Positions 45,271 to 57,883 of a DNA stretch of 60,000 bases are shown in pieces; the first letter of the stretch is position 1; each line of letters begins with the position of its first letter. Below the pieces are notes generated by a model that did no database searches, was not told the DNA's origin, and worked only from the letters and a program-made list of their open reading frames with translations. Position numbers and translations under genes: made by a program. Origin of the DNA: Polytrichum commune (taxonomy: Eukaryota; Streptophyta; Polytrichopsida; Polytrichales; Polytrichaceae); assembly GCA_950295325.1 (NCBI GenBank), contig OX485803.1, positions 58,049,554 to 58,109,553 of the forward strand, in the 5' to 3' direction.

Positions 45271-48200
45271 TGATTATTAAATAATAATAAAATTCTTTCT
45301 TGATAAAGCTTATGAACTATCTACTTATTTATGTAAAATTTATTGATCAAATAATAGTAAATCATGATAAACACCAAGATCAATGCGACATAGTCCTTAA
45401 GTCCTTTGTCCCAAAAGTAGTACCTCAACCGTGAATGCCCCCGTTGAACTAATATTAATTGTAGGTACTCCAAGGGTTCCTTGCTAGCATTTCTACTTAG
45501 TGTTATGCATGTTCAGTCAAATCCAAAACAACGTATGTGATACAAAAGTCTCATTGAGACTTGTCAACATCCAACCGCTATATTACCTAGAAGTTGCACT
45601 CTATGTTGCAGTGTCTACCCACATGGGTGCACATAAGGAGTCCTAATTGAACAAGTCATGTGCATTGTACACACATGAGGGGTACAATTGAAGATAAGAT
45701 TCGGAGTTTGTATATTTTGGGTTAATGTTTGATGTTTTAAAACTATAGTACTACAATAGGCCCATCATCTTGGCAAGAAATGTAAACCTAAGATTCTGAC
45801 CATGTGTGGGTGCATATAATTTTGGACTAGTACATATATTTGAGGCTATATAAAATCACTACATTTGTAAGTGTATTTGTCTTCCTTTTGCAATTGTTAT
45901 TCTAATATACATGGGTATTGTATAGTCATCCTAATGAAGAGTGCCCTCCCCCCCCAACCCTACAAAACTAAATAAATAACCCTAGTGTTGGTTAGATATT
46001 AACCGGGATGGTTACATTGACCTTGATAATAACTCGGGTTTACAAGATTCTCTCAACTTGTGATTCCCACCAAGTATCGATAGCTGACTGACATTATATT
46101 TTGATATTATACTAGTCGGGTAGGTTTTTTGGTACCGAATTTGAAGAAATTGTATATTGACACCCATTTGTCACCTATATACTAATGTAATACGAGTTCA
46201 TGTTTCATGTCCAATCAAATTCCTAACAGTAGTGAGATGATATACTCTACACTCCATAGTATCACACTTGTGGCAACTAAAGTGCATGTGATATTACAGT
46301 GTTTTGTAGTGTTAACATGGATGTGTGATACAGTAGAATTAGTGTAGCATGTGACATTATGGAATACACAAAGTGCAACATTGTAATGTTAATGTTGTAA
46401 TTGATGATTTTATACATGGGACATGGATAGTCTCCCCAAACTTGCACACATATGCAAAGTTCAAACTTTCTAGGATATGTTTTAAGAACATTTCATGACA
46501 ACATGTACAAAATGGTGAGAATAAGTACATGTACAAAAAATACTTCTACAAATATAACATGTGCAAAAAAATGGTCGCTATCAATCATGCAACATAAAAT
46601 TCTTTATGCTAGCCTTCTTAGTAGCAATCATATGAGCAACACACATTATAGACAATTTATCACAAATGTGTTCCACTTGCAACAACTCCGAACAAGAAAA
46701 ACTTTCTAAACCTTCACTTATGCTGAAATCTAATAATTTCTTAGCATTAATACTCACTTCCACCAAGTGAATACTCTTGCATTCCATGTCATTCTTGTTT
46801 GTTGTTGCATTAGACTCTTCATCTACAGTAGGTCAGAGTGCTCATCATTGCCTGCAACAAGACCTTCAATTGCGATGTGATCATTGCTTTGTACCAAGTG
46901 AACAATCTCAACTATTGAAAACTTAGCTTCTATGTTGTTTTCATCACCCATATCAAGGTAATCCACAATACAAAGTTTCTCACTGGGCCTACCATCTTGT
47001 GTATTGCCTACATCAAACTTGCTATAAACTTCTCTAATTCTAAAACTTCTTCATCTATTCGTGATTTCACTTTATCATGAAGAATTCGATTGTTTGCATT
47101 TCAATCCCAAGGCAAGATATTCGATACTAAAACTTGCATCCATCAACACCCAATACAAACCATGCAACCAAAAACCCAAGTTAATTGCCCAAGATTCACT
47201 TCATGCAATTCTTTTAATACCAGGAATTGGAGACTTTGAAAATTGGATGGTGCTTAGAGAAGAAGTCATGGTGGATGCAAGAGAACTCTTAATTAGGAGC
47301 ACTACACTGGCCACATCACATTGCAGCAGATAGTTTACAAGATATTAGGGCTAATTATTATTAAAAAAATATGTGTATGTGTACGTGCGTGCGTGCACAC
47401 ACAAATAAATATATATAGATAGACTACTCAACTTCCAATGCTGCCATGAAGCTCCCGCAGATCCAGATCAGTGAGAAGCAAGGAGAGAAGTGAGGAGAAT
47501 TAGTCAATGGAGAGGGAACCAAGAGAATTAGACCCTCGCATCACCTCCTTTGGAATATGAAATATGAATGTCAATAAACTTCACCCTCGAATTTTGTCTC
47601 CACATCGATCGTCTCCCACACAATCACACAAAGATTGTCACCTACACTGCAAACATACTATTGCAGTAGATCAAAAAACAACAAATAGGACAAGCATGAC
47701 AGATATACAGATATACAAATTGCTCAACTTCGAATGTTGCCTTGACCCTTCCCGAGGATACATAAAACTTCAACCTGTCTAAACCACTAACATAATTCGC
47801 AACATTACATCAAGCTTCTAGACAAGTGACAAGTTGTGACCAATAGAGAGGCAACTAAAATAGTGGACCCTCACTCCACTTAACCTTCTGGGCAATGTGA
47901 CAAATCCATGCACCAACAATTCAACGAGTGACATAAGAAGAAGAAGAAGAATAAGAAGAAGAATAAGACGAAGAAGAAGACACTCCACATATTGACACGT
48001 GACACAATGCGAGGATATGAATTGACTTCTTTGGTGGTTGGGTGTGAGTTGACTCCTTTGGTGGTTTGCATTAATGACAAAATTTGTGATATAAGGGAGA
48101 GAATGTGACAATAATAAGGAGTGAGATTTGAACCACGAACATCCCTAGGGTTTGGGGATACTAGAGAGTGAGTGACATTATGGAGGTTGATATTATGGAG

Positions 48201-48296
48201 TTTAGGGTGTACTCAGGTCCCACTCAGGTCATCTTCCAGCCGCGAATTTCATTTATCATCCATGGATTCACCGCATTTTCGGTGTTCAGGGTGGAA

Positions 48297-48304
48297 TATA
48301 AATA
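48297..48304 (+). promoter_or_regulatory. Candidate TATA box of the PPO gene
   Basis: TATAAATA, a consensus plant TATA box, lies 330 bp upstream of the PPO start codon. It would place transcription start near 48330 and give a leader of about 300 bases. A weaker TTTATAGG lies nearer, at about 48551. Confidence 0.45.
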
Positions 48305-48633
48305 TGTCCCTTTCCAGAGCAATGACGAGGTGAGGCTCTCATCTTGTGAAAGCCGAGACAATTTACATGAGCCTACAGTCAAGCATCAAAGTTGTTTGCG
48401 CAACTCAATGATATTGGCAGCCGTGTTTCACATATCCTATCTCTAAGTAGCTGGGGTTCGAAAATCATCGCATGAACACCTCATGTTTGTATCAGTAAAG
48501 GCTGCAGCTAATTTGGATAAATTTATTCATGAGGATCCATCAAAACACGTTTATAGGATAGAATTCAATGCGACAGGACAACACCGCTTCTGAGGCTGGC
48601 CCGAATTAGTGCAGGGCGTGCGTGCTGCAAAGG

Positions 48634-50887
48634 ATGAAATCCATTTCGCGTTCTCGGGTTTTGGATACAAGAAATCTAATTCCAGGACTTTTGTCACTCT
48701 TGGTACAAGTTGCAGCACTAGTGGCCGTACTACAGATCATTGGTTCTGGTCAGTTTTTCGTTGCTGTGGAAGGGGAACCGTTCCCGGCGCCAAACCTGTC
48801 ACATTGCAACAACTCGGAGAAATGTTGCACTCGGACGTTCCGTAGCGGCCCGACCAAGAAGTTTGAGTTCCAGTCGGAACTGCCGATGCGGGTCCGGCCC
48901 GCGGCGCACTTGGTGGATGCGGCCTACGTCGCGAAGATCCAGAAGGCATACGCGCTGATGAGGTCTCTTCCGAACGAGGACGGGCGGTCATTCCTCAACC
49001 AGGCGTACCTTCACTGCGTTTACTGTGACAACCATCTCTACTTCCCGGGCCGCGAGTACCCGCTCGAAATACACAGCAGCTGGCTCTTCTTCCCGTGGCA
49101 CCGCCTCTACCTCTACTTCCACGAACGCATCCTCGCGAAACTGCTGGATGACGACACGTTCGCGCTCCCGTACTGGAACTGGGACAACCAGTCGCAAGAC
49201 CCACCTCTCGCAAACATCATTCCAGAGATTTACGCGGCCAACAAAAGCATCGACAACAACAGAGATTGGAATTCGAGGAATGAGAACTCGAGTCTGACGA
49301 ATCTTAACGCCTTGTATGATCCCAACCGCAACGAGTGCGCGTTGCGGCCGCACATAGTGGATTTCCACAATGAGAATTCTTCGGAGAGCGGGTGTCCAAA
49401 CAAGACAGCCGAGTTTCAGAGAACCGAGAATGCGCATCTGATTTACACCCAGATGGTGGCCACGCCTGTCACGCCCTCGCTGTTTTTCGGGCAGCCGTAC
49501 CGGTTTGGCGATTTCGGGGCTGTTGGTGGGGGCACCGTTGAGTACACCCCACACGGGCCAGTCCACAGGTGGACAAATATAAAGGAGATGGGGACGTTCA
49601 AGCTGTCCGCGAAAGATCCCATTTTCTTCGCGCACCACGCGAATGTCGACCGGCTGTGGACCTTGTGGTATGACCTGCCTGGGGGAAACCGCAAAGACCT
49701 CACCGATCCCGACTTCCTCGAGACCGAGTTCACGTTTTACGATGAGAATGGCGACACCGTTTCTGCAAGCATTGCGCAATCTCTTGAAATCGATAAGCTG
49801 AGGTAAGGTAGACAAACCTTATTCGGTAACTATTCTTAATTATTAGGATACCCATATTTGAGTGGTATGTGGTTCGGTGTGAAGCCAAGAACAGATACCA
49901 AAAAGATGTGTGAAAGAGATTGGACTGCGTGCTCAATATGTGACAAGCATTCGAGGGTTGATTGTCATCATAATTGGGGGAAACCTATATGACCATTTAA
50001 CGATCACAAGAATATTCACAAAGAATTTTGAAGTTGTGGCCCTTTTTCCTCGGAGAGCTAGTTGGACATGTGTCCATCTTTCAGTTACCAACGAAATCCA
50101 ACAAAAAGTTTAAATTTTTGAGAGAGAGAAATGAGACATGATTCATTTTATTGCCTAAAACACATACAAGACCACCCGGAACTGAAAGAAGAGACTCATT
50201 TTGGCATACCAAGACCCAACAAAGTTACAGGATTCAATGTCATGTATAACAGCAATTGTGCCGTATGCTTAAAAGGGAATATTATAGGTATATTATTATG
50301 TATCTTCTGACGATTTAGTGTCATGGCGCTTGTTGGTATGTTTCTACAGATACAAGTATGATAAGGCGCCCACACCCTGGGTCACGGGAGCGCTGGAGGA
50401 AAACGCTACGGCAACCTGGAAGTTTTGCAGCAACGCAACCACCCCTGCAGCCGTGATATCCTTGATTAATTCCACAAAACCATTCCGAGCACCTGTAAAT
50501 TTCACATCCGGCCCAACCACGTTCCGCGTGAACCGGAAGCCAGCCAGCGCCCGTGCCAAGTTGGGCGGCGAAGAAATCCTTCAAATTCGGGGGAAGATAG
50601 ATCACACGAAAACCTCGCTCTGGAACGCGTTCCTATACTTTCCCGAGGCCGTGTGGGACACGACCGAAACGTGCCCTGAGTTCCTGGGCGTGCTGCAGTC
50701 TATCAGCCATGTTGGCATGTCCACTCAAATTCCTCCCAAATTTCTCTTCCAGGTCGGGATCGGCCAAAAGCTTCGCGACATGGGGCGAGACAATTTGACT
50801 TCCATTGTCGTCACTCTCGTCGGCCCTCCTGACCCATTACAGACGCTCGTGCTCACCAGCGCCGAGATCGTGTACTCTAACTCCTGA
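48634..50887 (+). CDS. PPO: Polyphenol oxidase (catechol oxidase/tyrosinase family)
   Basis: Exons 48634-49802 and 50350-50887 join within an Arg codon (CTGAG|GTAAGG donor, CTACAG acceptor) to 568 residues. The enzyme oxidises o-diphenols to o-quinones at a paired copper site. CuA: H127 in HCVYC, H147 in IHSSW, H156 in FPWHR, with C131 placed for the usual Cys-His thioether. CuB: H307 and H311 in PHGPVHRW and the HH pair at 334-335 in FFAHHANVDRLW. The plant-type linker (FLETEFTFYDENGD) and the C-terminal shielding domain follow, though its usual KFDV motif is not obvious. The N terminus has a long hydrophobic stretch (about 20-45) like a secretory signal or anchor and lacks the Ser-rich plastid plus twin-Arg thylakoid signal of most angiosperm PPOs. 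The frame opens at an upstream GTG, but ATG 48634 is the first methionine. Confidence 0.93.
49803..50349 (+). other. PPO intron containing a dispersed repeat
   Basis: 547-bp GT..AG intron. About 49840-50000 holds a copy of a dispersed repeat with TATTTGAGTGGTATGTGG and AAAGAGATTGGACTG. A reverse-oriented copy lies downstream of the gene (about 51840-51960); related copies lie at about 36690-36840 and 15270-15410. Confidence 0.7.
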
Positions 50888-53030
50888 TAATGATCAACAG
50901 GTAGAAGCCTTGTGATGAATCAATGATCTCGCAAGACATAACTAGGAATACTGTTTCCGAGTTGTGATTCTGCAACATATTTGATGGCCACATGCTGAAA
51001 GTACTCTCTCAATTACAATAAAATGTGCTTGGCTGTAACCTCGTGTGGGTGAATTGCCCATTGCTCAATGTGGTGCAACTTACTGATCATAGCTTTTTGC
51101 AGCACATCCCTCATAGAAATGGTCACACGCAAGCGATTTGTTCTTTCACAAAGAGGGCAAAGACGGTAGTTCAAGTAAAGGTCTGAGCATATTGTCATTG
51201 TTTCTTAAATCTAGAATCTTATTGCAACAAAAACTGTCAAGAGTGGAACAGAGAATTGAATCATTTATCTCCCTTGTGTGGTCCTTTCCAAGACCATGGT
51301 CTAGGTCTCAGAAACCTCATGTGCTTTATGGAAATGGTTCCAGGTAGGACATGCTGGAAAACCTATTCCTGACAATGATGAGATATTATGTTTCTTTGGT
51401 AGCAACAAATGTTCTTTCACTTTCATAACATTATTCAGATCCATAACAGAGTTCTGCGGGGTTGACAGTATTCTGCAGAATATTCCCTTTCCTCACATTC
51501 AGTATGAATGTGGGGAATATTCCACATAATACTATCAGCCCCACAAAACACTATTATGGATGTGAATAATGTTATGTCGACAAATTTCTTGGAAAACAAA
51601 TTGTTTACTTGTCCATTTCCGGGCCACTGGAACTTTGCTACCAAACCAACTACTAAGTCATGTCTTATGATATTTCTTGGATACGTGAAAGCAATATGAG
51701 ATTTTAGCAACAATCCATGGAATGGATTGATCTTTCATGTTGTTGTTATGATTTAACAAAGTCAAAAACGTCAGAGCCAAAAAACGACCATGTAGCCTAC
51801 TCCCCCCCAATTATGTTGACTAATAACCTAGAAATGTTAACAAATTTTAAGCATGTAGTCCAATCTCTTTTTAAACATGCATCTTTTAGGTGTATGATTC
51901 TAGATCCACACCTAACGACATACCACTCAAATATTGGTGTCTGAATAAGATAATTAACCCAATTAGACACATTTACCTTACATGGGTTAGATGAAAGCAT
52001 AATTGCATAATCCAAGTTATTGATATCTTGGGGGATTCGATGCTACTTGGTGAAAGTGCTCCATATTTTCAATGAAATTTAATACTATAAGCTTGCTTCT
52101 CGGAAATGTAGAATCTAGGTATGCCTCCAGGTGCCCCCTCTCAATGACCAGAGAGAACCGACAACTAGTTACACATGAACCAGTTGAGTGTGAGAAATAA
52201 CCAGTTGAAACTCCAAGACTTTAAGAATCACTGCACCGATCATTTTTTAGCAATCTAATGAATGCACCTCAAATATACCTCGAAAGATGTCAACATGTAA
52301 CCCGGTTGCACTTGGAAACACCAGGATCTTGACTGATTATCCGGTGACTGCTACAAGGTATTTCAAAAGTTTTTCAATAAAGATGCGCCACAAGCATAGC
52401 ATAGGATACACTGACTGTGTGGGGTGGGCATCATCTTCCTTGGAGTACCAGATTGTATATCTGCTTCTTCCTCACTAGCACCATCGCATCCTTGATCAGT
52501 TCTCTTGATGTTTGGCTCCACCACACAGATGCGTACCCAATCACTAGAAGCAGGAGTCCTCGGTAATTGACCTACATCACTCAGAAACTTGTTCTATGTA
52601 ATCGGAAAATTGAAAATTCTAGCAAAGTGTTAGATTTGCATGGTTCTCTCATCGACGTGGGACGATTGCCTAGGTCTTGTGTGCTAGTAGTGAATGAAAG
52701 TGAGAGAAGTCAGAAATCTACAGTATGCAAACCTCTATGAGATGTGTATGAGAATGAAAGTGAGAGAAGTTAGAGAACTTACGCATGCTTTCATTGACCT
52801 TCTCTCAAACAATAGGGGTTGTCACACCTCCTCGGAGAATGGAGAATGTAGAATGAGAAAAAAGAGGAGCCAATAGGATAGCTTCTCCATGGAGAAAGGT
52901 GTGACACCCCTTTGTGGCCCGTGGAGAATGGAGAATGGAGAATGGAGAATGGGAATTACCATTGCCGCCCGCATGTGGTAAGAATTTGTGCTCTATTCAC
53001 ACTCTTGGATTTGAAGTCCGATCAACTAAG
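50888..53030. other. PPO 3' flank and non-coding region
   Basis: An AATAAA-containing string at about 51016-51022 (ACAATAAAATG) is a candidate PPO polyadenylation signal. At 51840-51960 lies the inverted repeat copy described for the PPO intron. At 52690-52775 a short direct repeat contains GAATGAAAGTGAGAGAAGT twice. No gene is seen. Confidence 0.45.
52812..52950. repeat. Small inverted repeat followed by GGAGAAT minisatellite
   Basis: AGGGGTTGTCACACCT (about 52812-52827) and AGGTGTGACACCCCT (about 52897-52911) are inverted copies enclosing about 70 bp. Immediately after them GGAGAAT is repeated four times (about 52922-52950), and isolated GGAGAATGGAGAATG units also occur inside the inverted repeat. 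Confidence 0.75.
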
Positions 53031-53600
53031 GGCGGCTTTATACACGGCCTGGGGCAGGCCGGAGCACCGGCCCGATTAAGCCCTCAATCCGGCCCCACTT
53101 TATGAACTTTTTTGGGGCCTAACCTTGTCACATGTAAAGTGGTGAGGCCCGATTCTAGGGCCCGATGGTCTTGAGGGTTAAGTTTCATAGAACTTACCGT
53201 GGTCAATGCCCGGTGTTCTCGACAATTAAGTTTCATGACACTTAATTAATACTATGGGGGATGACATCTATAGGGTTGTGGTTAGCGAATCGAAATTGGG
53301 TCCCACTAGACAAAATTGGGGCCTTTGAATCTATTCTAGTGTCAAAATGCTTCTATAAATTTATCTACCATGTTCAATAGATTGACCGATGGGTGTGGTT
53401 TAGAAGGCACACCATATTTTTTATTAACAGCTTTTAAATGTTTCATTTTTGTCTTAAGTGCATAATTAGCACCTTAATTGTTGTGTTATTAGCCTAATGC
53501 TATCATATTTACACTAATTGTTATCTTATTAGACTAATCCATAGCCTAAGCCATACCATATGCTTGATTAAATGCTTAAATGTTTCATTTCTATATTAAG
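53031..53600. other. MITE-family-like terminus and non-coding DNA
   Basis: GGGCGGCTTTATACACGGCC at about 53031-53050 resembles the inverted-repeat ends of MITE 2 (GGGCCGCTTTACACC), followed by GGCC-rich sequence as in those elements. A matching right end was not found, so this may be a truncated copy. The rest is AT-rich. Confidence 0.4.
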
Positions 53601-55561
53601 TGTGGGAGCCCAATATTCGATGAAAATATGGAAATACGGAAATACGGATCCATTTTCCATATTTTACCCTGCCCGTATAAGGACAATAGGGTCTCTTAGG
53701 GTAAATTAATTGTACTAGGAAATAGGGAAATTTAAATCCGCCTCACACGATAAAAAGGGTAAAAAGGAGCATTATTACCAGTCCGTCAAATTGGATTAGG
53801 AGGGGACCGTTTGATCATGGTCCGGACCAAGTAACGGTCGCGCCAAGATTAACCAACGGTTCGGAAGTGTGTCGTAGCACGGTGGTGGCGTATTCATTAA
53901 ATTAACCTGATAAACGCGTAACACGTCACAGCCGCGCCAAGTTCGTTCCCACAAAGAACATGCGGCCGTTCACAACACAGAGGGAAGAAAGCTTTCACTC
54001 ACACACACACACACAAGAAACACCAGAAACTAAGATAACACAAATCGGATTAAGAAATCCGGGATATTACGGAAATTATAGCACGGAAATTTCCGCCTTC
54101 CCGGTAGTGGACCGAGGTAGGGAACACAACACAAAGTATGGACAAGCTCCCACCCTAGAGTAGTAACAACAATAGACTCAGCGTCCCGAATCCATAGTAT
54201 AACAACTATATACACTCCATTCTAAGATTCCTTATTACGGGTCATGACTTCCGGGATAAGGTTTCCGCGATAGAGGTAGCGGATCTGACCTGTATTTTCA
54301 CTATCCGCTAGATTTTCGACCGTGTCACAAGGACAATAATTCTAGTGTTTTAGGCTAGAATGCTCAGAGAGACTTGGTAGTTGTTCATCAGGATCTCGCC
54401 CTTTGGGTTGGTTTCTCCGAGTTGTCTCCCTATCTCCACTTCCTCCTCCTAACTACTACTCCCTTAGACTGGTGTTATGATGGGGGCAGCCTTCCCTCGG
54501 GAAGGTGTCCCACTCAAGTATCCGACACGTGCCACCCTCTTTGACGGGGGGAAAAGGTGGAGGAAGTTTTGGGTCTACAAAACCAGCTTGATCCGGTTTC
54601 CGTGATGGCACAGTTTCCACTATACCACATGCAGAAACTGAATCCTCCCTCGAGAAAGATGGAAACACAACATCTTCGCTCCTATCCTCACAATGGGTAG
54701 CTTGTGATGTTCCACAGGTCACACAAGATAGGACCTAAGGTTTGTTGTTTTCCGTGACGGCGGGGCTAACATAGGGATGGGGCTACCACGCCTACCATCC
54801 GCGGTGGGAACCAAGCGTCAGTCGCGGCAGGTGCATGAGTGTTCTAGACCAGTCCGAAACTGCTGATCGGTGTGATCCACCTCCAGGTCAGGGTAAGCGA
54901 AAGGCGTAAACCAGAACTCTCCCCCTACTATTAGACAGGTTTATCCACTGCTGCTCATTGTCGGTCCCTAGTTGGACGGAGTAAGTGGGGAAGAACCTAC
55001 CGTGTGTGTGGAACTTCCCTTGCCCAACAACCCCACGGTGGGGTTCTTTCCCCTTGCTCGGCCAATCATATCCGCCTTTCCGTGCTTAAGATTCCTCCGT
55101 CCATCACCTGCTCACACAGGGACGTTTTAACCACACGCACCTCAGGGTATTACTGGCCCCCTGTCCTATCACGAATACTAACCTAACTAACCTACACAAT
55201 GATAGGGAATGGCGGAAAACTCGGAAACCTCAAATACGGAAAGGAGGGACCACTTGCATTATACATGGACTTAAAACTCAACTCAAACCGAAGGTGGAGT
55301 AAAGCATAAGGTCTGAATTGAACAAAAGAACGCTTGCATTGCAAAATGATGAGAGAAACACCAAAGTGTTCTCCCTTTAAAAACCAAACTAACACCCACA
55401 TGTCATGGTTTCCATGCTAGAAATCGCGGGCCACGTGGCAGTCCTGACAATCCACCTCAAGGAGAGGTCAAAACCCAAACAAAGAAAATGACGAGGCGCA
55501 CAACCCGGGGCCACCTAACTACTTGCCCAAAGCAATCCAAAAATGGAATCCTAACTAACAT
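53601..55561. other. Non-coding flank of the 55.5-60 kb element-like block
   Basis: From about 53600 the sequence changes to a less AT-rich style with frequent CCGGA, CGGAAA and TTTCCG words, which continues to the window end. A CA run lies at about 53999-54014. No reverse transcriptase, integrase or transposase frame is seen; the short frames here have no domains. It probably belongs to the same mobile element or cluster as the two genes to the right. Confidence 0.4.
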
Positions 55562-57442
55562 CTACTCCTTATCCTTCCGCTTCTTCAATTTGTCTTCCTT
55601 CTTATTCTGCTTCCGCTCCTCGCGGCGGTCCACTCTGTCCGTTGCCAAAGATGGAGCACGTGGTGGTGGCACTGACACCTTGTGTCCATCGGGTCCGGGA
55701 ATTGTTCCCACGCGGTCCACCGTTTCCGCCGCATCCGGTGCCAGTGGTGCGGACAGTTGGTTGTCCGGCAGAAAACCCGGAGCAAGAATTGCAAGTGGCG
55801 GCGGATCCCGGGCAACCACTTGGAAGTCCGTGGCAAGGATCGGCGTTGAGACCTCGGCCACGTGGCAATCACCCAAGGTTTCCTCTCCAACCGCGGCGGA
55901 AACGGGGGTGGCATTGGGAACTAACACCTCAGTGGTGAAAACCGGCAGGGCCGTGATTGCCGTGATGTCCTCCACCTGGTCCACCTCTTCCGCATGTTGG
56001 TTTCCACCTTCTACCGCGGCACCCTAAATTTCCACCATGTCATGAGGGGTCAAGTCGGAGTAGCCCGAGAATGACTCATTTTTCTCCGATGACTCAACTA
56101 CGACGGGAAACAACTCCGTGCAACTAGCAATGAGGACCTTCATTGCTTTCAAAGATGCGTCCATCTTACTCCCTTGATCCATGATGAAGGTAATCATCTT
56201 CGACCCGGAAACGTGGCCCGCGTTCTTCAATTCCGCGTCGAACATCTTGGCTTTCCACCATACGTTCCCCGGGATTTCCACCATATCACTCACATTTTGT
56301 ACCGTGAGGATGGTATCCTTTACCTGCTTAAGGAGTTTCTCTCGCTCCGCCTCCAACTTCCGCATTCGTTCCGCGGTCTTCCGCTTTTCCGCCGTAAGGT
56401 GGTCCACCTTACGCTTCAGCTCCCGCAACCGGCGCGGATCTTGGATGGCCTCCTATATTGCGGCAACCAAACTCTCCCGCGGAGGGTTACCCACCAATTC
56501 CCCTACTTGGTGCATTTGCAGCTCATATTCCGCAATCCGGGACCGTATCCCCTCCAAGTCGCGGATAATGGAGTCCACCGGATTGTCCCCCAAGGGGAAG
56601 GTGGAGGTTCCACCTCCTACCGGCTTGGTGGCGGACCTGGTCCGCGTCGCACGATTCCCCAACATTAGTTTCCGCTTCTTGGTCACGGGCCGCTCTTCGT
56701 TGCTCAACTCCACCACATCTTCCTCCTTCGAACCCTCATGGCCCATCTCCGGCTCCGAGTCGGTAGTCTGAAGCTCCCACATGAACTGATGCGATGTCCA
56801 TTGGGTTTCCTCTTCGTCCGTGAGTAGGTTTTCGTGTACGTAAAGGTGGAAGAGGAAATGCCCAATGTAGGAAGGTTGGCTGCGCTTAGTGTTGGTTGCC
56901 AACTTGTGCACCAACTCTCCAATGATGCTTCCCCAATCCACCACCTTCTTCTCGGAATATGTAAGAAGTAAGGTGGTGGCAAGGGTAAGAGTGATGTTAT
57001 AGGGCTTCTCCGGGCTAAAGATAGGCACTAGAAAAGCTAGCATCCTCATTTCCCTCTCGTCTTTACAATCCTTCACAAAGTAACCATACTTGGTATCCAA
57101 CCTCTGGGAGAATTTGTCCCTGGTACAATCATCTCTCTTAGTGGCCATACCTTCCCCTCCCTGCTGGAACCCGTAAACCCGACCCCACAATTCCGCATTC
57201 CACCTATCCGGTCGGCCCCGGATGGTGGAAGCGTAAACGTGGTCCACCTCCCCAGTGACTAACTCCCTTACCATCTCCTCACAGCGTACTCTCTAAGATT
57301 TTTCCCATAATCCGAGACAGCCCATGCGCCTCAAGTCTGCCTCCAACTCATTGTTCTCCTCTCGACCAGTGGGGGTGATCACGTGCACCTTGCGGAGGGC
57401 TAGCGGCTTGTCCGCGATCCTCTTCCGTGTTTGGATCGCCAT
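55562..57442 (-). pseudogene. Degenerate transposon-associated gene A (gag-like, unknown family)
   Basis: From ATG 57442 to TAG 55562 one phase runs for 627 codons, interrupted by three TAG codons (57293-57295, 56453-56455, 56024-56026). The N-terminal domain contains ELEADLRRMGCLGL, then WNAELWGRVYGF, LAFLVPIFSPEKPYNITLT and VDWGSIIGELVHKL; it aligns by eye with gene B to the right. A basic stretch (KKRKLMLGNRATRTRSATK) and a coiled coil (KRKTAERMRKLEAEREKLL) follow, and the C terminus is Pro/Ala-rich ending in KKEDKLKKRKDKE. Such an order resembles gag-like or plant-transposon accessory proteins. Two stops are one C-to-T step from CAG; the first aligns with Trp in gene B (TGG to TAG). Expression is doubtful. 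Confidence 0.7.
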
Positions 57443-57883
57443 GGTGGTTGCGGCCCGCCGTCACCTGTGCGGTCCGCTCCGCTCTAAGGTTTCCGAGTCG
57501 AAACGGAATTCCTAATACTAACTCAATTCGATATTTTTAATTACTTTAAGGATTTTAGTTTTTTCTTCTCAATTCTAAATAGCCTACCTAACAATCTACC
57601 TATAAAATACTCTACTTATTATGTTTTCCTTGCTCAAACCTATTCTTTAAACTTAAAACAAGGTTTCTTAAGATTTCAAGAAAATGCGGGCCGCGACAAA
57701 GTGGCGGTTACAACGGATTTATGACGGTTGGGGGAAAACCGTCGGAAAACGGTTAGCAACCGTTTTCCGTTAACCCAAAAGGTAATAAGGGAAGAAAGAG
57801 GGAGGAAGGATATTTAAAGGTCCCTTCTTTCTCCTTCCCATTTTTTTTTCCTGTTCACAAGAGGCAAATTGTTGAGAGAACGA
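57443..57883. promoter_or_regulatory. Divergent intergenic region between genes A and B
   Basis: The 441-bp spacer separates two head-to-head paralogues. TATTTAAAGG at 57811-57820, 64 bp upstream of the gene B ATG, is a candidate TATA box on the plus strand. The centre is AT-rich; AACCGTTTTCCG words occur at about 57747-57770. No clear TATA was found for gene A. Confidence 0.4.

Larger units (their letters stand above)
38790..48296. other. AT-rich non-coding region with microsatellites
   Basis: No gene is supported over 9.5 kb. Simple repeats: AAAAT-type pentamers (about 40819-40867), TA runs at about 41083-41108, 42100-42121 and 42519-42541, an AC run followed by AT (about 43356-43399), and GAAGAA-type triplets (about 47936-47980). 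A telomere-type repeat and a palindrome are listed separately. Confidence 0.5.

Noticed and set aside
48988-49815. Long antisense frame opposite PPO exon 1 (275 codons)
   Set aside because: It is a shadow of the strongly biased PPO codons; no domain, and the sense strand has clear copper-site motifs and splice sites.
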